Part shown: piece by piece, positions 61,630-62,091 of the stretch
Numbering within the stretch: the stretch's first letter is position 1
Layout of the letters: each line of letters opens with the position of its first letter
Origin: an uncultured Pelagibacteraceae bacterium
GTDB taxonomy: Bacteria; Pseudomonadota; Alphaproteobacteria; Pelagibacterales; Pelagibacteraceae
DNA length: 62,091 bases
Reading direction: 5' to 3'
NCBI GenBank assembly: GCA_902555065.1
Contig: CACDQQ010000005.1
Span: 1-62,091 of the forward strand
Notes under the pieces: model-generated
What the model saw: the letters and a program-made list of their open reading frames with translations, nothing else
The model's database searches: none
Told to the model about the DNA's origin: nothing
Translations under genes and position numbers: made by a program

Positions 61630-62091
61630 TTATTTTATCACTTGATATAACCCTAACCAAGCATTTACGTCTTTGCTCGCAATGTAATCTGATTTAAAAA
61701 ATTTTAATTCTTTCCATTTATTTTGCTCTTTAAGTTGTTCAATTTTTTTATCAAAACCATATTCTTCATGTATTCCTTCATTAATAGTAAAACAGATCAA
61801 TCCATCATTCTTTGTAATCCTGATAAATTCCTCCAAAGCTGGTGGCTTCACATGTCCAAAAGTAAATGTACCAACACACATAACAGAGTCATATTCGTCG
61901 TCTTTTTTATTAATGGGTTTATTCAAGTCAACTTGCTCAAGCTTTTCATAAAGATCATTTGGTACCAATTCTAATAATTTTTTCGAAAGATCTGCCCCAT
62001 GAAAATTTTTAAAACCATATTTTTTTAATTCAACTCCCACCAATCCAGTTCCACAACCAGCATCATAAATTTTTGCATCTTTGTTTTTTTG
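61630..62091 (-). CDS. class I SAM-dependent methyltransferase, 5' end cut by window edge
   Basis: The frame enters from the right edge with no start in view. It contains AKIYDAGCGTGLVGVEL, motif I for SAM binding, then GADLSKKLLELV and DEYDSVMCVGTFTFGHVKPPALEEFIRITKNDGLICFTIN. It probably methylates a small molecule. It is 3 bp upstream of the Rieske oxygenase gene, at the head of a five-gene run. The missing N-terminus may contain further domains. Confidence 0.85.
   Translation of the reverse strand, partial: QKNKDAKIYDAGCGTGLVGVELKKYGFKNFHGADLSKKLLELVPNDLYEKLEQVDLNKPINKKDDEYDSVMCVGTFTFGHVKPPALEEFIRITKNDGLICFTINEGIHEEYGFDKKIEQLKEQNKWKELKFFKSDYIASKDVNAWLGLYQVIK

Overview
The window looks like a piece of a streamlined marine alphaproteobacterium of the SAR11 clade (Candidatus Pelagibacter type). 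The DNA is very AT-rich, intergenic gaps are mostly 0-60 bp, many genes overlap by 1-4 bases (TAATG, ATGA), and the gene content is typical of that group: TRAP, tripartite tricarboxylate and iron transporters, several dimethylglycine-dehydrogenase-like oxidoreductases, electron-transfer flavoproteins and methylated-compound enzymes. No insertion sequence, prophage, CRISPR array or rRNA was seen, and no stretch above about 300 bases lacks a gene. One tRNA (Met, CAU) is present. This assignment rests on gene content and style, not on a database search.

Layout. 1-6.2 kb: dusA end, malonyl-CoA decarboxylase, a TRAP transporter and a class III CoA-transferase, which together suggest uptake and activation of malonate or a similar dicarboxylate. 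6.2-13.7 kb: rpoZ, an MFS carrier, small enzymes, beta- and gamma-type carbonic-anhydrase-like proteins, a secreted HExxH protein and a glycosyltransferase. 13.7-17.8 kb: a TctABC transporter and an AbrB-family membrane protein. 17.8-21.4 kb: an LPS-type glycosyltransferase, a DUF6165 protein, and the Anbu proteasome homologue facing a circularly permuted ATP-grasp protein. 21.4-28.7 kb: one long minus-strand run (mtnP, mtnA, class II aldolase, a SpeD-SpeE fusion, a basic amino acid ABC uptake system without its ATPase, a nitrilase-family amidase) with apt facing away. It links spermidine synthesis, salvage of its by-product methylthioadenosine, and amino acid uptake.

28.7-31.3 kb is the most accessory-looking part: a separately encoded inverse-autotransporter barrel with a secreted partner, the tRNA, and a GT7-type galactosyltransferase. 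31.4-35.9 kb is an operon with a haloacetate-dehalogenase-like enzyme, a TauD-like dioxygenase, an AEC carrier and a secreted hydrolase, including a 37-codon gene joined to its neighbours. 36-39 kb: GMP reductase, a tartrate/malate dehydrogenase, a DMT carrier. 39-45.6 kb: a dimethylglycine-dehydrogenase-like enzyme and an Fbp-type iron ABC transporter with Fur-like boxes, holding a 57-codon Cys-rich gene. 45.6-49.7 kb: LysR, AcuI-like reductase, folE, hisI and small genes. 49.7-55.5 kb: a second dimethylglycine-dehydrogenase-like enzyme followed by etfB, etfA and ETF-ubiquinone oxidoreductase, a complete electron route to quinone. 55.5-62.1 kb: a selenium-binding-protein/methanethiol-oxidase homologue with a ferredoxin and two CoA-binding proteins, then a five-gene run (methyltransferase, Rieske oxygenase, APS-kinase-like, nucleotidyltransferase, enoyl-CoA hydratase) whose joint function I cannot name.

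A recurring pattern is a hairpin at the junction between the binding-protein gene and the permease gene in all four binding-protein transporters. In one the hairpin contains the downstream ribosome binding site and in another it contains the start codon.
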